41,309 bases of DNA from Nitrososphaeraceae archaeon (GCA_021325075.1 JAJPHX010000043.1:1-41309), one strand, 5' to 3'. Positions 9,526-18,818 are shown, numbered from the stretch's first letter. Numbers and translations: made by a program. The notes: generated by a model not told the origin, from the sequence alone.

Positions 9526-10193
9526 ACGATGTCACGCTCTGCCTCAGGCGGTATTCCTATCCATTCCACATGAACAGGTCCGGTGTATTTCTTTCCCTTT
9601 GCAAGCCCTATTTTGAGCCGGTGAAAAGTGATGGTGGCGTCTGCCATGACGCACTTTTCATGTATCTTGGCAGTATTTGGGTCAAAGCCGGAAGGGACAT
9701 CAACAGCAAGGACATAGGCTTTTGAATTATTTATCGCGTCTATCGCGGACGAATAGGGCTCGAGGATGTTGCCCTTGATGCCCGTGCCAAATATGCTGTC
9801 AAGTATGATGTCGGCTCTGGCTATCCGCTTTTTCACCTCGTCATCCAACTCCTTGCCAAATATGATCTCAATCGAGTCCATCTTTTCGACTATGCCCCAG
9901 TTTAGCCTTGCTTCCTCGCTTCTGAGGTCAGAAGGGCTTCCAAGCAAAATTATTGTGATCTTGGTTCCATAGCCTGCTAGGTGGCGTGACGCGACAAATC
10001 CGTCGCCCCCGTTGTTGCCCGTGCCGCACACTGCAACTATCTTTTTGTTCTTAAGACGCCCCTTGAACTTGCTGGCGACAAAGTCTGAAATGCCATGGCC
10101 GGCGTTTTCCATCATCAGAAAGCGGCGCATCCCAAGTGCGGAATGACCGTTTTCTTCAATTCGGTACATCTGGTCTGAAGTGATGGCCTTCAA
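9522..10193 (-). CDS. nnrE: NAD(P)H-hydrate epimerase (YjeF_N domain)
   Basis: MENAGHGISDFV, VCGTGNNGGDGFVASRHLAGYG, DSIFGTG, VDVPSGFDPNT. Confidence 0.92.
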   Translation of the reverse strand: MKAITSDQMYRIEENGHSALGMRRFLMMENAGHGISDFVASKFKGRLKNKKIVAVCGTGNNGGDGFVASRHLAGYGTKITIILLGSPSDLRSEEARLNWGIVEKMDSIEIIFGKELDDEVKKRIARADIILDSIFGTGIKGNILEPYSSAIDAINNSKAYVLAVDVPSGFDPNTAKIHEKCVMADATITFHRLKIGLAKGKKYTGPVHVEWIGIPPEAERDIV

Positions 10194-10366
10194 TACTTGA
10201 CGGTCTGGCTAGCCAACATAAAAACTATTTACGGGAAAAAGTTAGGCGGTCTAGGAAGGTCATGGCCGATCTGGTCGTAGGTTCACATGAAGCGAATATC
10301 TTTCTACCAGTGGTTCTGTACTTTAATTTAATCAAGCAGGATGACATGGCGTTACAGTAGAGTCTT

Positions 10367-10708
10367 TTACTGCCTGTGTTTTTCAAGGTAGTCCTTGAGC
10401 TCGCTGCTGATGTCAGCCACCTCGCCTAGCGTCAAGCCAGCTTGCTCGTCTTTTCGCACCCAGACAATGTATCCGTCAAGGTCTACTTCTATTGCCCCAG
10501 ACCTTTCCAAGTACTTTAGGATGACGTTTATCTGGAGCGGAGTGAGCGATGGCAGTATCCTGCCAAGGTCTTTTAACTTCGGATAGCCATCAAAATTTCT
10601 GACTGCCTCTAAAAAGCTGTTGATATCGTCCTCTGAGACCTCATTTGCAGGCTTCTCCTTTCTGCGCGGTTTTCTGGCTTTGATACGGAAAGCTATGATG
10701 CTTTCCTT
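10367..10708 (-). CDS. Winged-helix-like protein without a canonical start codon; not in the ORF track
   Basis: Open frame ...IIAFRIKARKPRRKEKPANEVSEDDINSFLEAVRNFDGYPKLKDLGRILPSLTPLQINVILKYLERSGAIEVDLDGYIVWVRKDEQAGLTLGEVADISSELKDYLEKHRQ*; first in-frame TTG leaves only ~41 codons. Confidence 0.6.
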   Translation of the reverse strand, partial: KESIIAFRIKARKPRRKEKPANEVSEDDINSFLEAVRNFDGYPKLKDLGRILPSLTPLQINVILKYLERSGAIEVDLDGYIVWVRKDEQAGLTLGEVADISSELKDYLEKHRQ

Positions 10709-10728
10709 CTAAAACTTTTTCCTGCAGG

Positions 10729-11061
10729 CTAGGCCGGAAATGCAAGCGTGGTCTTTTCAAGGCCCAATATAGGGACATACAGCGATTGCGCGTCCGTTCC
10801 TATGCTATCAATGAACGTAAACTCGCCGGACAGCCTTTTTAGCTGGATGAACTTTCTGGCCGGCTTTTCATTCTGTACTACATAATGCACAGTAATGCCG
10901 CCGACAGTCCCAGTCTGTATAAAGAGGATGTGCTTGCCATTGTAATTGAGATAATAGAGCATTGGGATGACCCCGAGCATCGACTGTGCGGAATAGATTA
11001 TCACCTTGAGCATGTCTTCCAGATTTTGGTATTTCAGGTATATGGTATCGCTCTGCGACAT
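10729..11061 (-). CDS. Conserved hypothetical protein
   Basis: 110-aa ORF with good codon pattern; convincing length and context. Confidence 0.65.
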   Translation of the reverse strand: MSQSDTIYLKYQNLEDMLKVIIYSAQSMLGVIPMLYYLNYNGKHILFIQTGTVGGITVHYVVQNEKPARKFIQLKRLSGEFTFIDSIGTDAQSLYVPILGLEKTTLAFPA

Positions 11062-11074
11062 GCCAATCGTAACG

Positions 11075-11974
11075 TCATGACGGCATATTTCCTTTTTGGA
11101 TGAACTCTCTTATTCTCTTGAGCGCGGCATCAACATATTCGGAGTTATTATCATAACCAACAAAATGCCTGCCTGTCTTTGCCGCCGCTATGCAGGTAGA
11201 TCCCACTCCGCAGAAGGGGTCAAGTACGATATCGCCCTCAAATGTATAGAGCTGGATACATCTGTTTGGGAGCTCGACAGGGAAAGGGGCGGGATGTCCA
11301 ACTCTGGTCGCCGATTCTGCGGGAAATTCCCAGACGCTTTTTGTGTATGACAGGAATTCCTGCTTGCTTATAGTGTTCTGCTTGCCATTGGCAGCGCGTG
11401 AAAACGAGCCTTTTGAGAATACAAGTATGTATTCATGGGTATCACGCAGAGAAGGGTTTGTGGCCGACTGCCAGCTTCCCCATGCAGTTGACGCGCCGGC
11501 GCTCGAGCCTTTGTTCCAGATGACTTCGCCCCGCATGAGAAATCCGATGTCAAGCATGTCAGAGATGATGTTGCTATGCAGTGGGATGTACGGCTTTCTC
11601 CCAAGGTTGGCAACATTGACGCATACCCGCCCGCCTGTTACAAGCACCCTGAAAACTTCGGTAAACACGGCCTTGAGAAACTGCCTGTATTCTCCAAGTG
11701 TCAAGTCCTGATCATAGGTTTTGCCAACGTTGTATGGCGGCGAGGTGACTGCAAGATGAATGCTTGAATCTGGCAGCTCGTTCATCTTTTCGCTGCTTTT
11801 GCAAAAAATCCTGTCTAGGTTTTCGGCCGGCACAATATTTTCTATACTACCCTGGCTGCCGCTACTTTCACCCCTATCGTACAGCTTACGCCCATAGAAC
11901 TTTGACGAGTCGTGGCCTTCACGCTTTGATACTCCAAAGTCGCTGGTCTTGGTGGTTTTTCTCGCGCCGGCCAC
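11075..11974 (-). CDS. Site-specific DNA methyltransferase, beta class (probably N4-cytosine type)
   Basis: TSPPYNVGK motif IV upstream of DPFCGVGST motif I, i.e. beta-class order. Confidence 0.88.
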   Translation of the reverse strand: MAGARKTTKTSDFGVSKREGHDSSKFYGRKLYDRGESSGSQGSIENIVPAENLDRIFCKSSEKMNELPDSSIHLAVTSPPYNVGKTYDQDLTLGEYRQFLKAVFTEVFRVLVTGGRVCVNVANLGRKPYIPLHSNIISDMLDIGFLMRGEVIWNKGSSAGASTAWGSWQSATNPSLRDTHEYILVFSKGSFSRAANGKQNTISKQEFLSYTKSVWEFPAESATRVGHPAPFPVELPNRCIQLYTFEGDIVLDPFCGVGSTCIAAAKTGRHFVGYDNNSEYVDAALKRIREFIQKGNMPS

Positions 11975-12007
11975 TGTTTTCGCAAACAGGGTCGAGGATA
12001 ATAATTT

Positions 12008-12385
12008 TTAGCCGGCCATTGCCACTTTGACTTTCCGAATCAAAGATCCGATGTCAATCGGCTTTCGGATAAAATCGCTTATCTTGGCAGCGGACATTGA
12101 AAATTCAAGATCGCCTAGTTCAAAGGCAGACATGAGCACTACCTTTGCGTCCGGCTTGATTGCCTTGATGTTTGCTGCCAACTCAAAGCCGTTCATACGG
12201 GGCATTCTGACATCGGTGATGACCAGCCGATAGTCCTTCGCGTTAAGCTTGAAGTGTTCGAGGGCCAGAGCGGGGTCTGTGAAGCCAAAAACATTGTAGC
12301 CTTGTTTGCGAAGGGCCTGCCTGAAAATTATGACGATATCCATCTCGTCGTCGACCACAAGTATTGATTGTGGAAGAGCTGACAT
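12008..12385 (-). CDS. Single-domain response regulator (REC)
   Basis: ILVVDDEMDIV, VITDVRMPRMNGFELA, VLMSAF, KP motif. Confidence 0.92.
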   Translation of the reverse strand: MSALPQSILVVDDEMDIVIIFRQALRKQGYNVFGFTDPALALEHFKLNAKDYRLVITDVRMPRMNGFELAANIKAIKPDAKVVLMSAFELGDLEFSMSAAKISDFIRKPIDIGSLIRKVKVAMAG

Positions 12386-12504
12386 TCAAACACCTTGTTT
12401 TGACACGAACCACTGATTGTATGGATGGCACGGTGTCAAAACCATAGTTGAATCAAGCTACGATCTTATATCATATGCGAAGAATTATTCTATAGAATAA
12501 CCCG

Positions 12505-12753
12505 TTAGCAAAAACATTTGTCAAGTATTGACTTGTATACATCTGCCATGACCTGATGATGCGTTACGGCAACCGCGTTTCCAGTCTTTTTCCCAAGTTC
12601 AATCTGCTGCAATTCATTTCCCAGCTTTTCCAAAAAGTACTGGTGGTTTCTGTTCTGCACCTTTTCAAGGACCTCGTCGATGAACCTGCGGTTTGCGTCA
12701 ACCTTTTGTTTTACAAGCTCGTCCAAAAGATTACGTAATTCATCAGACTCCAT
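12505..12753 (-). CDS. Hypothetical protein, helical
   Basis: 82-aa ORF MESDELRNLLDELVKQKVDANRRFIDEVLEKV... Confidence 0.55.
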   Translation of the reverse strand: MESDELRNLLDELVKQKVDANRRFIDEVLEKVQNRNHQYFLEKLGNELQQIELGKKTGNAVAVTHHQVMADVYKSILDKCFC

Positions 12754-12808
12754 TGCTGCTTGTCATACATTCGGGTAGCAATTACTTAAGCATATAAGAA
12801 AGAATGTT

Positions 12809-13063
12809 ATGGAAAAAGGAAATATATCGTTCCCGGCAGCACAAGTCCTTGTGACGGAAAACTCTGTCAGGCATATAGACACGCTAAGAGAAATGGAAGC
12901 CTACAAGCGCCACTATCAGATACGCTGCAGCCATCACGAGCTAGAGTTTTCTGCAAAAGACAGGCGCATAACGTGCGCAGTCTGTGGCAAGAACTGGATC
13001 TTTGTACAGGAACGCGGATATTCTGATCCAAGACAGGTCTATGCAGCAGAAAAAGACACATGA
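12809..13063 (+). CDS. Small zinc-ribbon-like protein
   Basis: CSHHELEFSAKDRRITCAVCGKNWIF. Confidence 0.65.
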   Translation: MEKGNISFPAAQVLVTENSVRHIDTLREMEAYKRHYQIRCSHHELEFSAKDRRITCAVCGKNWIFVQERGYSDPRQVYAAEKDT

Positions 13064-13096
13064 ACAGAGGCGTTTTTATTTCAGGATTCTGGTGGT

Positions 13097-13426
13097 ATGC
13101 CCGTGAAAACTTTTCAGCTGCCTATTGAAGAGCTTGCCCGAGCTGACAGTCAGGAAAGGATGAACATCTTCCGGCGCTATTTTGCGTCAAGCCGCTACAA
13201 CAGGCTTTTGATCCAGCAGGTGCTCGTCAGGTCGGCTTCTGACAGGTCGCTTGAGTCCCGGGTCAAAAAGCTGGAAGAGGATCACAACAAGGACTTTTCC
13301 GATGCTGTCAAGGCAATCAAGAAATCCGGATATTTTGATGAATTCATTATTGCAGTTAAGGAGGAGGACGAAGCGCTTCAGAAGATAATTGAAGCGTATG
13401 ACAAGAGGATGAACAGGGAAGCCTAG
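13097..13426 (+). CDS. Conserved hypothetical helical protein
   Basis: 109-aa ORF MPVKTFQLPIEELARADSQERMNIFRRYFASSRYNRLLIQQVL... Confidence 0.65.
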   Translation: MPVKTFQLPIEELARADSQERMNIFRRYFASSRYNRLLIQQVLVRSASDRSLESRVKKLEEDHNKDFSDAVKAIKKSGYFDEFIIAVKEEDEALQKIIEAYDKRMNREA

Positions 13427-13524
13427 CCTACTACTTTTACAACTTTTCTGCAACAGATTCCTTCAACTCTCATGTATGCGGCATCTAAAAGGTATAATAC
13501 AGAGCGCAGTTATCTGAAATTTGC

Positions 13525-13701
13525 TTGGCACCTAGAAAGTTCCAGTGCAGTTGCGGCAAGACCATAGAATACATCGACCGCGTTGTAGGCGGCAACAATG
13601 CACAATCAAGCGTACTTGTATGCAGCAAGTGCCAGAAGGAGCACCAAGTGACCTTTTACGGGTTTTTGAGCGAGATCAAGGGAGCAGCTGTCAGGCGCTG
13701 A
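13525..13701 (+). CDS. 58-aa zinc-ribbon protein; not in the ORF track
   Basis: TTG start; MAPRKFQCSCGKTIEYIDRVVGGNNAQSSVLVCSKCQKEHQVTFYGFLSEIKGAAVRR*. Confidence 0.65.
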   Translation: MAPRKFQCSCGKTIEYIDRVVGGNNAQSSVLVCSKCQKEHQVTFYGFLSEIKGAAVRR

Positions 13702-13825
13702 TTTTCTTCCGGTTGATTTTGCCCCGATTTGTTTGCAGAGCATCGCTAGCCACCTATTTAACAGTGTAGTTTTTTATAGAGACTATGCAGTCATCTCTTA
13801 AATAATTATCAGGCAGGCGTATTAC

Positions 13826-14320
13826 GTGGAAAATAGCAAAAGAGGCTATATTATTGCGGCTTCTGTTGCTGCGGTTGTTGTGGCAGGTGGAATAATCTTG
13901 TTCCTGTTCGCGCCAGGGGTGCTCGGAGGGCTATTTCCTGCCTCGAAGGCTCCCGATGTCCAAAACAACACCACCATTGCATCCGGCAAGGAATCTCCAA
14001 AGATGGTACTCATTGTTCTAAGGGGAGATGAGGATTCCAGTAATGCTATGACACAGTACGATGCAGACAACTCCCAGCCGATACAGCTTGTAAGCAATGA
14101 ACACATCAGGTTTGACTCTCCGGACTACAGGACTGCCGAGAGCATGAAAGTAATTGCAAGGGATATGAACAGCGGGGCCATCCAGCTTCTCCGCAAGTCA
14201 TATGACGTGAACAACGAGTTCTTTGTAAACCTTGGTAAGGGCAGCTACCAGCTCCAAGTTCAGGCTACATGGTTCGAATCAGGTAGCCACATCTACAAGT
14301 TCAACATAACTATAGCCTGA
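13826..14320 (+). CDS. Membrane-anchored extracytoplasmic hypothetical protein
   Basis: Single N-terminal TM helix followed by a 130-aa domain; GTG start. Confidence 0.75.
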   Translation: MENSKRGYIIAASVAAVVVAGGIILFLFAPGVLGGLFPASKAPDVQNNTTIASGKESPKMVLIVLRGDEDSSNAMTQYDADNSQPIQLVSNEHIRFDSPDYRTAESMKVIARDMNSGAIQLLRKSYDVNNEFFVNLGKGSYQLQVQATWFESGSHIYKFNITIA

Positions 14321-14330
14321 TCCTGTACAA

Positions 14331-16667
14331 TTACTTTGGTGGTGGCGCCGGTTGCACGTTTCCGCTGTCTAGTGGCATTGGGTATCTGATTATCCCGCCA
14401 GTATTTTTCAGACTCAATTGGTTGATTTCATCCAAGCTTTGGAGGTCGTTCATTTTAATCATGTTATTGAGCGTGACTGTATACAGCACGTTTCCGATGT
14501 AGAAGGACCTGCTTCCCTGTGTGTTATAGCCATAATAGTAGTCCTGAGTATCGTTGAAGTGTTCTATTTTGCCTTTTACTGTAAAGCCACTTGCCGGGTC
14601 AACTCCAAACACGTAAAATCCGCGCCATACCTTTGGCGGAATATACTTGCCGCCATCGTACGGCTGGGGCCCGGTGTAATCCGGCATAGTCGATACCGGG
14701 ATCGAGAGCACGTTCTTTTCTTTGTTAAACAGCAAGGCCCGGTGATCGTACAGCACTTCTGAATCGGTGCCGCGCCCACCTATCTGATAGACATCAACTA
14801 TTTTCGGGTTTTTGATGTCTGACACATCAAAGAGCGCGAGCTTTATCCCGAGCATGTCTACTCCGCCGTACTGGTTTTCATTTGTCTCCTTGCCTATGCC
14901 AATTATGTGGGTGTCGTCGTACGGGTGCAGGTAGTTTGAGAAGCCAGGCAGCTTCAAGTCACCCAGCACTTTTGGACTGTCACCTGACAAGTCGATGACA
15001 AAGAACGGGTCTGTCCTCTGAAATGTTACAAGGTAAAGCCGGTCACCCATAAAGCGCGCCGAGTATATCGACTCATTAGGTGCGACCCCTTCGAGCTTGC
15101 CCACTACCTTCATTCCTTCGTCCAATACGTAGACGTTGTTGTCGAGCATAGATCCCCGGTATTGCGAATAAAACTCTGAGGTCGTGGCGACTCTAAACTT
15201 GCCTCCGTGCTCGTCCATTGAGAACTGGTTGAGCAGCCTGCCCGGAACTTCGCCGCGAGAGTCGTAGCTGATAAGGCCGGTTTCAGGGTTTATTGCGATC
15301 TTGTGTATTACGGTTGTCTGGGTCTCCCTCTGCACCTTCAGGTCATAGTCTGCAAGTGACTGCTGGATTTTTGCAAAGAGCTGGTCCTTTTCTGACTCTG
15401 ACAGCCGGTTGTACATGTCTTGCAAAAGTACTGACACCTTGTCCCATTTTTCCGACGGACCAAGCGTCGTGTCATTGTCAATGCTGCTTATCTTTTGCTG
15501 GACATCGCTTGGCAGCAGAGGCATCACTGCGGTGAAGAATCTGTCCTTGGTGTTGGTCTGGTAGTAGTAATACGGCAGGTTCTTCTGGTACGCGATATAG
15601 ATGTTGTCCTCTGATACGTAAAGTGTGCTTGCAGGGTTCATCATGAATGCTGTCGAGTTTACCGCATTTTTGGCGCCAAAGGTAATGTCTATAGAAGTCA
15701 CGGTGTTAAAGCTATAGTATAGCTCAGGGTTGTCAAAGTAATAAATCGGCGGCATGGCGACGGTCCGGTAAGATTCCATCACTTTTGGCATTATCGGGTG
15801 GCGGTAGTCGTAGAGGTCGCTTACCGTCACCAAGTAGACATGGCTGCCTATCATTCGGGCATTGTTGTAGCTACCGGTGACTACATAGTTATCAAGGACT
15901 TTGGGGTTCTCCCTGTCAGACACATCCATCACAAGTGCATGTGTCTCTGGTTGAGAAATTGGCTGCGGGGCAAAGTCATATTCTGGTATGACATAATCTT
16001 GTTTGTATTCCTGATAGAATATGACAAGCGTATCGTTGCTCAGGAACATGTTTTGCAGGTACTGGCCCTGCTGGATGTCAAGTGCCACCTTGACTACAAC
16101 ACTTGCATTTTCTGCAGGGTAGGCGTCAACTATCGTGAGCCTGTCGCCTGACAGGATGTAGGCGTACTTGCCGTCATTTTTGATAAAGTCCGGCTCGTCC
16201 ACTCCCTGCACCTGAACGTTTGTTGTTGAATAGCTTGAACTCTTTTCCGCGGATGGCTGGCCAACATTACTAGATGGTGACTGAGATGTGGCCCCGTTTT
16301 GTTGAGGAGCAAGTGGCACATTTTCCATAGCCGGAATGCCACCTCCATAATAGCCTCCTGTCATGGCACCGCCTCCAGAGAATGTGTTTCCTCCTCCCAT
16401 CACTTCGCCAAGCTGCGCCCTGTTTGCTTCGATATTCAATAGAAAGCCCGCAAGTTCGTCAGCTGAAGTAAATTTTTTTAACGCCTGAGTTGCAGTCACT
16501 GCAAATGTCGTTGGCGGGATACCATTTGTCTGGTTTTTGAATACCTCGGGGCCTTCGACATCCGGTGGACTTGGAAGAGTACTCCCAAGCGAGGTCAACG
16601 CGAAAATGAAGCCTACCGCAGCCGCTATGCCAATGCCAGCCATGCCAAACATCGAATATCTTGCCAT
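14331..16667 (-). CDS. Secreted protein with C-terminal beta-propeller domain (COG4880-like)
   Basis: N-terminal TM/signal; TTNVQVQGVDEPDFIKNDGKYAYILSGDRLTIVDAYP, VGKLEGVAPNESIYSARFMGDRLYLVTFQRTDPFFVIDLSGDSPKVLGDLKLPGFSNYLHPYDDTHIIGIG. Confidence 0.9.
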   Translation of the reverse strand: MARYSMFGMAGIGIAAAVGFIFALTSLGSTLPSPPDVEGPEVFKNQTNGIPPTTFAVTATQALKKFTSADELAGFLLNIEANRAQLGEVMGGGNTFSGGGAMTGGYYGGGIPAMENVPLAPQQNGATSQSPSSNVGQPSAEKSSSYSTTNVQVQGVDEPDFIKNDGKYAYILSGDRLTIVDAYPAENASVVVKVALDIQQGQYLQNMFLSNDTLVIFYQEYKQDYVIPEYDFAPQPISQPETHALVMDVSDRENPKVLDNYVVTGSYNNARMIGSHVYLVTVSDLYDYRHPIMPKVMESYRTVAMPPIYYFDNPELYYSFNTVTSIDITFGAKNAVNSTAFMMNPASTLYVSEDNIYIAYQKNLPYYYYQTNTKDRFFTAVMPLLPSDVQQKISSIDNDTTLGPSEKWDKVSVLLQDMYNRLSESEKDQLFAKIQQSLADYDLKVQRETQTTVIHKIAINPETGLISYDSRGEVPGRLLNQFSMDEHGGKFRVATTSEFYSQYRGSMLDNNVYVLDEGMKVVGKLEGVAPNESIYSARFMGDRLYLVTFQRTDPFFVIDLSGDSPKVLGDLKLPGFSNYLHPYDDTHIIGIGKETNENQYGGVDMLGIKLALFDVSDIKNPKIVDVYQIGGRGTDSEVLYDHRALLFNKEKNVLSIPVSTMPDYTGPQPYDGGKYIPPKVWRGFYVFGVDPASGFTVKGKIEHFNDTQDYYYGYNTQGSRSFYIGNVLYTVTLNNMIKMNDLQSLDEINQLSLKNTGGIIRYPMPLDSGNVQPAPPPK

Positions 16668-16712
16668 TCTCTATAGCCACATTAGGCGCCCATCTATCTT
16701 AATTCTATAGTT

Positions 16713-16739
16713 TAGAACAGCCTTTTAGAGGCTGTTCTA
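16713..16739. repeat. Inverted repeat, 10-bp arms TAGAACAGCC / GGCTGTTCTA with 7-nt spacer
   Basis: tagaacagccttttagaggctgttcta read directly, in the divergent intergenic region. Confidence 0.7.
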
Positions 16740-16982
16740 TGTTTTGGACAACACTCGTTCCACCGTTCCAAACACAATTTGCACTTGCCAATGCCAAATC
16801 ATCTGATGTAAAATCACAAGAAAAACAAGGAATTATCGCTAAATTTTGCATTTGTAACTGTTAACTTTCCACAAGCCAGACAGCAAAACTCAGAATCTGG
16901 TGTCCTGAAACGGCGAACAGCTATTCCAGTTCTGTTCCGAAACCTAGGCTTACTTATGGCGCTCACCTAACAAAGTGCGAAA

Positions 16983-17849
16983 ATGTCAGACCAGAAGACA
17001 AACAACAGAAAGACGTTTGCCCTGATTGCGGGCATACTTGCAATCGGCATGGTGGCAGCCAGCATAACGGGCGGCCAGATGCTAAGTGCGCAGGCACAAA
17101 ACCCAGGAAACGCTTCCTCAAGTAGCGTTGATCTGCAATGCAATCCGGATTCTGAAATCTGCCAGCAGCAGATACAAGACGTTATACAGTCGATAGTCTC
17201 CACTTCAGGCACGGCGACAGTAAAAGTCAGCCCTGACAAAGTCTCGATAACAATTGGAGTTGACACACAGGGCAAGACGGCAGAGGGAGCCGCGCAGGAA
17301 AACGCAAAGTTGATGGAAAAGGTTCTGGCGGCGCTCAAGGAGCTTGGCATAAAGGATGACCAGATCAGCACAAACTGGTACAGCGTATACCCTATGAGTG
17401 AATTCAGATCGCCGCCATGCATCGAGATCTACCCGCAGCCTCCTGAATGCCAGCCAAAGAGCGAAATAACCGGCTACAGGGCATCAAACAGCGTAACTGT
17501 AACGCTTGATGCGAGTGCCGACGTGGGCAAAGTGATCGATGCGACAGTCGTAGCAGGGGCTAACAACGTGAATGGCGCCAGCTTCTTTGTCTCTGACGGC
17601 AAACAGCAGGAGATCCGCGATAGCCTCATCAAGCAGGCAATAGACAACGCCAGAAGCCGCGCAGACAAAGCAGCAAGCGCAGTAAACATGAACATAAGTG
17701 GAGTGAAGTCGATAAGCCTTAACGACGTATACTTTCCGGTGTTCTACAAGGACTTTGCGCAGGAAGCAAGCGGAGCTCCAACAACTCCAATACTGCCGGG
17801 CCAGCAACAGGTCTCGATGACTGTGCAAGTTACCTTTACGATGAGCTAA
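16983..17849 (+). CDS. SIMPL (DUF541) domain extracytoplasmic protein
   Basis: Signal peptide; SGTATVKVSPDKVSITIGVDTQGKTAEGAAQENAKLM, GYRASNSVTVTL, ARSRADKAASAV. Confidence 0.9.
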   Translation: MSDQKTNNRKTFALIAGILAIGMVAASITGGQMLSAQAQNPGNASSSSVDLQCNPDSEICQQQIQDVIQSIVSTSGTATVKVSPDKVSITIGVDTQGKTAEGAAQENAKLMEKVLAALKELGIKDDQISTNWYSVYPMSEFRSPPCIEIYPQPPECQPKSEITGYRASNSVTVTLDASADVGKVIDATVVAGANNVNGASFFVSDGKQQEIRDSLIKQAIDNARSRADKAASAVNMNISGVKSISLNDVYFPVFYKDFAQEASGAPTTPILPGQQQVSMTVQVTFTMS

Positions 17850-18136
17850 GCGTTCAAAACCTCTTTTTTTATTTTATAGACTTGTAAAGCAAGAGCCTCT
17901 TTTTTCAGGGTCGCAAGCTCTTCATCCTTGGCCCTCAACTCTCTATTGAGCCGGATTATTTCCTCTACCCGCTCTGCTCTTTGCCACTTGCCCGTTTTCT
18001 GATAGAGTCATTGCCATGCCTGTTTGTACATGGAAATAAGACGTCAGCAGCTGCCAAATTTGCCAATTGCTCTAATTTTGTTGATCTAGAGGCTTGCTCC
18101 GCAATTCTTTTTACAAGGCTATTGCTGGTTATTACT

Positions 18137-18322
18137 GTGGGCGCATTAACCTGGATAATTATCGCTATAATCATACTAGCCATTATCGGACTTGGGTGGC
18201 AGACCTTCTTCTCAGGTATCTGGCAGGGAGCTCAGAAAGTAGGCCAGAACCCGGTGGTGCAGAATCTCACCAACGAAGCCAAGGACAGCGCCAAAGGGAT
18301 CATCAGCAACGCTACGAAATAG
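18137..18322 (+). CDS. Small membrane protein (trimmed start)
   Basis: MGALTWIIIAIIILAIIGLGWQTFFSGIWQGAQKVGQNPVVQNLTNEAKDSAKGIISNATK from in-frame GTG; the longer 17981 start looks non-coding upstream. Confidence 0.6.
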   Translation: MGALTWIIIAIIILAIIGLGWQTFFSGIWQGAQKVGQNPVVQNLTNEAKDSAKGIISNATK

Positions 18323-18356
18323 CCGATATATACCTGCGGGCAGTTCATGATTTCTA

Positions 18357-18818
18357 TTGATAGAAGTTTATTTTGACGGGCTTTGCCAGCCAGTCAACCC
18401 CGGCGGCATCGCATGTTATGCTTTTGTCGTGAAAAAGGATGGTAAGACCATCCAAAGCGACTATGGAGTAGCGGCCGAGCCCTTCTCAAAGGATGCAACC
18501 AACAATGTCGCTGAGTACACGGCGCTTGTAAAAGCGCTAGAATGGTTGCTTGCCAACAGCACAATCTCAGGCAAGGTCGAGATAAAGAGCGACTCGCAGC
18601 TTGTTGTCAAGCAGCTGAGTGGAGAATACAAGGTAAAGGCAAAACGGATAATCCCACTTTACAAGAAGGTTTTGCTGCTCAGAAGCAAGTTCAAGGACAT
18701 CGAGATAAAGTGGGTGCCAAGGGAAGAAAACAAAGAAGCCGACAGGCTGACAAACAAGGCGTACGCCAAAGCCGTACAGGACAATCCCGATTATCTGGAC
18801 AGAATATTTAGTGACTAA
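18357..18818 (+). CDS. rnhA: Ribonuclease HI family protein
   Basis: VYFDGLCQPVNPGGIACYAFVV, NNVAEYTALVKALEW, IKSDSQLVVKQL, WVPREENKEADRL. Confidence 0.92.
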   Translation: MIEVYFDGLCQPVNPGGIACYAFVVKKDGKTIQSDYGVAAEPFSKDATNNVAEYTALVKALEWLLANSTISGKVEIKSDSQLVVKQLSGEYKVKAKRIIPLYKKVLLLRSKFKDIEIKWVPREENKEADRLTNKAYAKAVQDNPDYLDRIFSD

